Positions 13,440 through 15,576 of a DNA stretch of 15,576 nt are shown here, piece by piece; the first letter of the stretch is position 1, and each line of letters starts with the position of its first letter. Both the position numbers and the translations under genes were made by a program. The notes beneath the pieces are model-generated. The model saw only the letters and a list, made by a program, of their open reading frames with translations. It did no database searches and was not told the DNA's origin. This DNA is from Firmicutes bacterium CAG:124 (GTDB lineage: Bacteria; Bacillota; Clostridia; Oscillospirales; Oscillospiraceae), in the NCBI GenBank assembly GCA_000432135.1, contig HF990612.1, positions 8,120 to 23,695 of the forward strand, in the 5' to 3' direction.

Positions 13440-13442
13440 CAG

Positions 13443-14336
13443 TTAAACCTCCGGCTGGATGCGGATGGCTTCGTCCATGAGCTGGTTGAAGTCGTCCTCC
13501 GTCATCTGGGAGAGGACCTTGTCAATGGCGTCCTTCAGGACCGTGTTGCCCTTGCGGACGGAGATGCCGATGTTGACGTTTTCAGCGCGCTCAGCCTCGG
13601 AGGCAAACTGGAAATCGCCGGGCGTGCCGGAGAAGTTCAGAATGACGAGGTTATCGTCCTGCGCGGCAGCGCCCATGGCGGTGGGCATATCGGTGCAGAT
13701 GAAGTCGACCGCGCCGGTCTGCAGCTGCATGATCATGGCCGGAGCCGTCTCAGCGGGAGCCAGAAGCTCGGCGTTTTCGATCTGCGGCAGGCAGGAATCG
13801 TACCAGATCGTGCCGGACTGCGCGGTGCACTTGCCGCCCGCGAGGTCGGCAATGGAGGTCGCACTGGCATAGGGGCTGTCCTTCGTGGTGACGCAGACGA
13901 TAGTGGCGTAGTAGTACGGGCCTGCCATGTCGACCTCCTGCATACGGTCGGCGGTCATGGACTGACCGGCAATGTTCGCGTCCATCGTGCCGGACTGCAC
14001 AGCCGGGCAGAGGGAATCCCATGCGGAGGAGACGATCTCAAGCTGCCAGCCGTTGGCCTCGCAGATCTTCTGGGCGATCATAACGTCATAGCCGTTGGCG
14101 TAAGCGCCGGGAACGTTGGAAATGGGGACAGCGCCGTTGGAATCGTCCATCTGCGTCCAGTTATAGGGCGCGTAGGCGCATTCCATGCCGACGGTGAGAA
14201 CGCCGTCTTCCACGCCGGTCACGGCTTCGGTATTCGTGTCTGCGGCGGCTTCAGCCGCTGCGGGGGTGGAGGCGGCGCAGGCCGCCATGCTCAGCAGCAT
14301 CATGGCTGCCAGGACGAGGGCAAGGATTCTTTTCAT
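13443..14336 (-). CDS. Amino-acid ABC transporter substrate-binding lipoprotein (predicted lysine)
   Basis: The product is a 297-residue type-II periplasmic-binding-fold lipoprotein. The signal peptide MKRILALVLAAMMLLSMAAC has C20 as the lipidation site. The linker (AASTPAAAEAAADTNTEAV) is low-complexity. The mature domain starts VLTVGMECAYAPYNW, the usual family-3 opening, followed by GYDVMIAQKIC and MDANIAGQSMTADRMQEVDM, where the TxxR (TADR) arginine normally grips the ligand carboxylate. The aspartate near the end of VDFICTD fits a cationic amino acid site, but this is only suggestive. I chose 14336 as the start because AAAGGTG lies 9 bases upstream; the in-frame ATG at 14345 directly abuts that site. 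It is first in the operon, as is usual. Lysine specificity is inferred from the riboswitch. Confidence 0.93.
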   Translation of the reverse strand: MKRILALVLAAMMLLSMAACAASTPAAAEAAADTNTEAVTGVEDGVLTVGMECAYAPYNWTQMDDSNGAVPISNVPGAYANGYDVMIAQKICEANGWQLEIVSSAWDSLCPAVQSGTMDANIAGQSMTADRMQEVDMAGPYYYATIVCVTTKDSPYASATSIADLAGGKCTAQSGTIWYDSCLPQIENAELLAPAETAPAMIMQLQTGAVDFICTDMPTAMGAAAQDDNLVILNFSGTPGDFQFASEAERAENVNIGISVRKGNTVLKDAIDKVLSQMTEDDFNQLMDEAIRIQPEV

Positions 14337-14389
14337 TGTTTTCATTCACCTTTCGTTTTATTTTCCCAGACAGGCCCTACAGAAGCAAC

Positions 14390-14421
14390 AAAAAGTGGGT
14401 CGCTTCTGTAAAGCGATCCAC
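14390..14421 (-). terminator. Riboswitch-controlled intrinsic terminator of the lysine ABC operon
   Basis: On the minus strand, GTGGATCGCTT (14421-14411) pairs with AAGCGACCCAC (14405-14395) with one A-C mismatch across the loop TACAG. TTTTT (14394-14390) follows. The aptamer's 3' strand carries AAGCG plus ATC (14473-14463 region), which can pair with the left arm (GATCGCTT) as an antiterminator. Confidence 0.85.
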
Positions 14422-14460
14422 GGAATGAACAGAAAACGGAATCCCGCCCCTGCCGTATCC

Positions 14461-14632
14461 ATCGATAGCGCTTCACAAAGCTTTTCTTTGTGACAGTCCG
14501 GCAGATCTTATCTGCCGAGCCAACACCGCATTTGCAGGCAACGCCTGCGGCATTTCGGCGGTCTCCCCTTTTCCGAACGGCCACTGCCTGTGCTTGCCGC
14601 CCGGTACTCTTGAAGCCCGCGCCTCTATCTGG
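14461..14632 (-). promoter_or_regulatory. Lysine riboswitch (L-box) upstream of the ABC operon
   Basis: Read on the minus strand, the leader has AGATAGAGGCGCGG (from 14630), CTTCAAGAGTACC (loop-E side of P2), AAAAGGGGAGACCGCCGAAA (14572-14553), CTGTCACAAAG...CTTTGTG (P5), and AGCGCTATCGAT (to 14461). GATAG pairs with CTATC to close P1. This follows the Bacillus subtilis lysC L-box closely, including AGATAGAGG and CAAGAGTA. With the terminator at 14390-14421 it forms a full lysine-off switch. It fixes the likely substrate of the ABC transporter. This is the second L-box in the window; the other precedes lysW. Confidence 0.92.
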
Positions 14633-14645
14633 AATGATTGTCTGG

Positions 14646-14674
14646 ATTATAGCGTATCCGCACGCATTTGTAAA
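14646..14674 (-). promoter_or_regulatory. Sigma-A promoter of the lysine ABC operon
   Basis: TTTACA (14674-14669) and consensus TATAAT (14651-14646) are separated by exactly 17 bases on the minus strand. Transcription would start near 14639, just ahead of the L-box. The 504-base gap between 14336 and 14841 is fully explained by this promoter, the riboswitch, its terminator and the plus-strand promoter at 14776-14804, apart from an AT-rich stretch around 14690-14770. Confidence 0.88.
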
Positions 14675-14775
14675 GCTGATTTTTCGTTAGAAAGCAAAAA
14701 ATATTTTCTTATTTTTTGTATATTCTGCACGATACGACGCGCTGGCCGGTGAAAAATCAAATTTATGAAATTGAT

Positions 14776-14804
14776 TTGCTTTTACAGGGATTCTTTGCTA
14801 TACT
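14776..14804 (+). promoter_or_regulatory. Promoter of the 98-residue hypothetical gene
   Basis: TTGCTT (14776-14781), a 17-base spacer and extended -10 TGCTATACT (14796-14804) lie upstream of the ATG at 14841. The core CTTTGCTATACT and the CAGGAGGTT that follows closely resemble the leader of the flavodoxin gene. Confidence 0.7.
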
Positions 14805-14840
14805 ATAGAAAACACATCATCAGGAGGTTCGAAGATCATT

Positions 14841-15137
14841 ATGGCTGACGAAAAAACGATCCTGACCTATAAGGGGCGCCCCCTTATGCGCAAGGACAAT
14901 CTTGTCTACTACGGCTCGATGGCCGATTCTCACATTGTCATGCTCCAGATCCTTGAGACGAAAAAGGTCGGCGAGGCCGACGTGGCCAGCAAGGTCTCCG
15001 TCGAGCTTCAGCTGACCGACCCGAATGTCCGCGCCCGCGACCGCATCGTCAAGAAAAGCGAGAAGGACGGGTTCTTTACCGCGCTCGACCTCGGCTCCGT
15101 GTGGCTGGCCCGCGCGCTGAAGGACGCAAAAAAATAA
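14841..15137 (+). CDS. Conserved-looking 98-residue protein of unknown function, next to spoVAD
   Basis: This is a small soluble protein starting MADEKTILTYKGRPLMRKDN and including YYGSMADSHIVMLQILETKK. I recall similar unnamed proteins in spore-forming Clostridia but no named domain. There is no signal peptide or membrane segment. It looks like mixed strand and helix, with the alternating-hydrophobic SKVSVELQLTD suggesting a beta strand, and it ends in a basic helix (VWLARALKDAKK). AGGAGG at 14822-14827 is 13 bases before the ATG, longer than ideal, but no closer site or alternative start exists. It has its own promoter and terminator, so it is monocistronic. No function is assigned; proximity to spoVAD is only weak evidence for a sporulation link. 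Confidence 0.8.
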   Translation: MADEKTILTYKGRPLMRKDNLVYYGSMADSHIVMLQILETKKVGEADVASKVSVELQLTDPNVRARDRIVKKSEKDGFFTALDLGSVWLARALKDAKK

Positions 15138-15162
15138 TTATTGATCCGTGTTTAAACGAAAG

Positions 15163-15196
15163 GAAGCCGTGCATACTATCTGTGCGACTTCTTTTT
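15163..15196 (+). terminator. Intrinsic terminator after the 98-residue gene
   Basis: GAAGCCGTGCA (15163-15173) pairs with TGTGCGACTTC (15181-15191) with one mismatch and two G-T pairs. TTTTT (15192-15196) and a further T-rich stretch follow. Confidence 0.7.
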
Positions 15197-15237
15197 CATT
15201 TTTCCATTCCTCATTGGCTCGTTTTCATGCGGGCCGG

Positions 15238-15270
15238 CCGTCGAAGCTTTGCTTCGGCGGTTATTTTTTA
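15238..15270 (+). terminator. Second terminator-like hairpin upstream of spoVAD
   Basis: CCGTCGAAGC (15238-15247) pairs with GCTTCGGCGG (15251-15260), one G-T pair, loop TTT, followed by TTATTTTTTA. With the hairpin at 15163-15196 it shields spoVAD from upstream transcription. Confidence 0.6.
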
Positions 15271-15281
15271 CGCTTTGCGCA

Positions 15282-15288
15282 CATACTA
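15282..15288 (+). promoter_or_regulatory. Possible sigma-G -10 element of spoVAD
   Basis: CATACTA is the consensus -10 of forespore sigma-G promoters in Bacillus, and spoVA genes belong to that regulon. It lies 30 bases before the spoVAD ATG and just after a terminator. The -35 region about 18 bases upstream (GGTTA) matches poorly, so confidence is limited. Confidence 0.4.
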
Positions 15289-15317
15289 CCGGAAAAAGCG
15301 GAAGGGAGCTGATCGCG

Positions 15318-15576
15318 ATGCGCAAGGGCGCGCAGACGCTTGTGTTTGGATCGAAGCCGGTCATTTTGTCCCGCGCGGCCATCGGCGGCAAAAAAGAAGG
15401 CGAGGGGCCGCTGGCGGCATATTTTGATTTTCTCGGAAAGGACGCGAAGCTGGGGCAGAAAACGTTTGAAAAGGCCGACAGTAAATTACAGGAGCTGGCG
15501 CTGGACACGGCGAAGCGGAAGCTCGGCGTGAGCTATGAGGACATTGACGTGCTGTTTGCGGGAGATCTGCTGAACC
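15318..15576 (+). CDS. spoVAD: Stage V sporulation protein AD (SpoVAD), 5' part, cut by window edge
   Basis: The first 86 codons are visible, with no stop before the right edge. MRKGAQTLVFGSKPVILSRA, then GGKKEGEGPLAAYFD, QKTFEKADSKLQELALDTA and EDIDVLFAGDLLN align with the N-terminus of SpoVAD. That protein has a thiolase-like fold, sits in the forespore inner membrane complex and binds dipicolinic acid for import during sporulation. The AGDLLN end is a strong family marker. GGGAG at 15304-15308 lies 9 bases upstream of the ATG. In Bacillus the gene follows spoVAC; here no spoVAC is directly upstream, and two terminators precede it, so spoVAD starts its own transcript. Its presence indicates a spore former. 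Confidence 0.93.
   Translation, partial: MRKGAQTLVFGSKPVILSRAAIGGKKEGEGPLAAYFDFLGKDAKLGQKTFEKADSKLQELALDTAKRKLGVSYEDIDVLFAGDLLN

Noticed and set aside
1..15576. CRISPR array, tRNA, rRNA, phage or antiphage defence locus
   Set aside because: I saw no regularly spaced direct repeats, no tRNA cloverleaf with a CCA-type end, no rRNA sequence and no phage or nuclease/toxin module. The RAYT is the only mobile-type gene.

Overview
The window looks like chromosome from a GC-rich, endospore-forming member of the Clostridia, probably a gut Oscillospiraceae-type lineage. The evidence is a SpoVAD N-terminus at the right edge, AGGAGG-type ribosome binding sites, compact hairpin-plus-U terminators, L-box riboswitches and a clostridial-style pyridoxamine kinase. 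The taxonomic placement is inference from gene content and composition; no marker gene here fixes the genus.

Layout, left to right. (1) 1-556: the 3' part of a class III (PLP) aminotransferase, facing a bidirectional terminator. (2) 620-1298, minus: two overlapping small membrane-protein genes of unknown function. (3) 1453-2810, minus: a DUF3343 protein and a class V cysteine desulfurase sharing ATGA. (4) 2905-4810, plus: a consensus promoter, a lysine riboswitch with a transcription terminator, and an NhaC-superfamily transporter of the LysW type. (5) 4995-9763, plus: a phosphate uptake operon pstS-pstC-pstA-[pyridoxamine kinase]-pstB-phoU, with the kinase locked between pstA and pstB by ATGA overlaps on both sides. 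(6) 9825-11120, plus: a GNAT acetyltransferase, an IS200-like/RAYT transposase gene carrying two inverted REP-like repeats inside its reading frame, and a TIGR04076-type small protein. (7) 11168-11644, plus: a flavodoxin, ending in a symmetric terminator shared with the converging operon. (8) 11771-14674, minus: a complete amino-acid ABC importer (ATPase, permease, lipoprotein) behind a consensus promoter and a second lysine riboswitch. (9) 14776-15137, plus: a 98-residue conserved-looking protein of unknown function. (10) 15163-15576, plus: two terminator-like hairpins, a possible sigma-G -10 element and the start of spoVAD.

How it fits together. The two lysine riboswitches point inward from opposite ends of an 11.7-kb block. 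Each controls a different class of transporter, one secondary and one ATP-driven, so both are best read as lysine importers shut off when cell lysine is high. The pst-phoU operon is conventional apart from the embedded vitamin B6 salvage kinase. The most unusual points are that kinase, the transposase gene with self-complementary in-frame repeats flanking its catalytic HUH codons, and the paired lysine riboswitches. I found no CRISPR array, tRNA, rRNA or complete insertion sequence.
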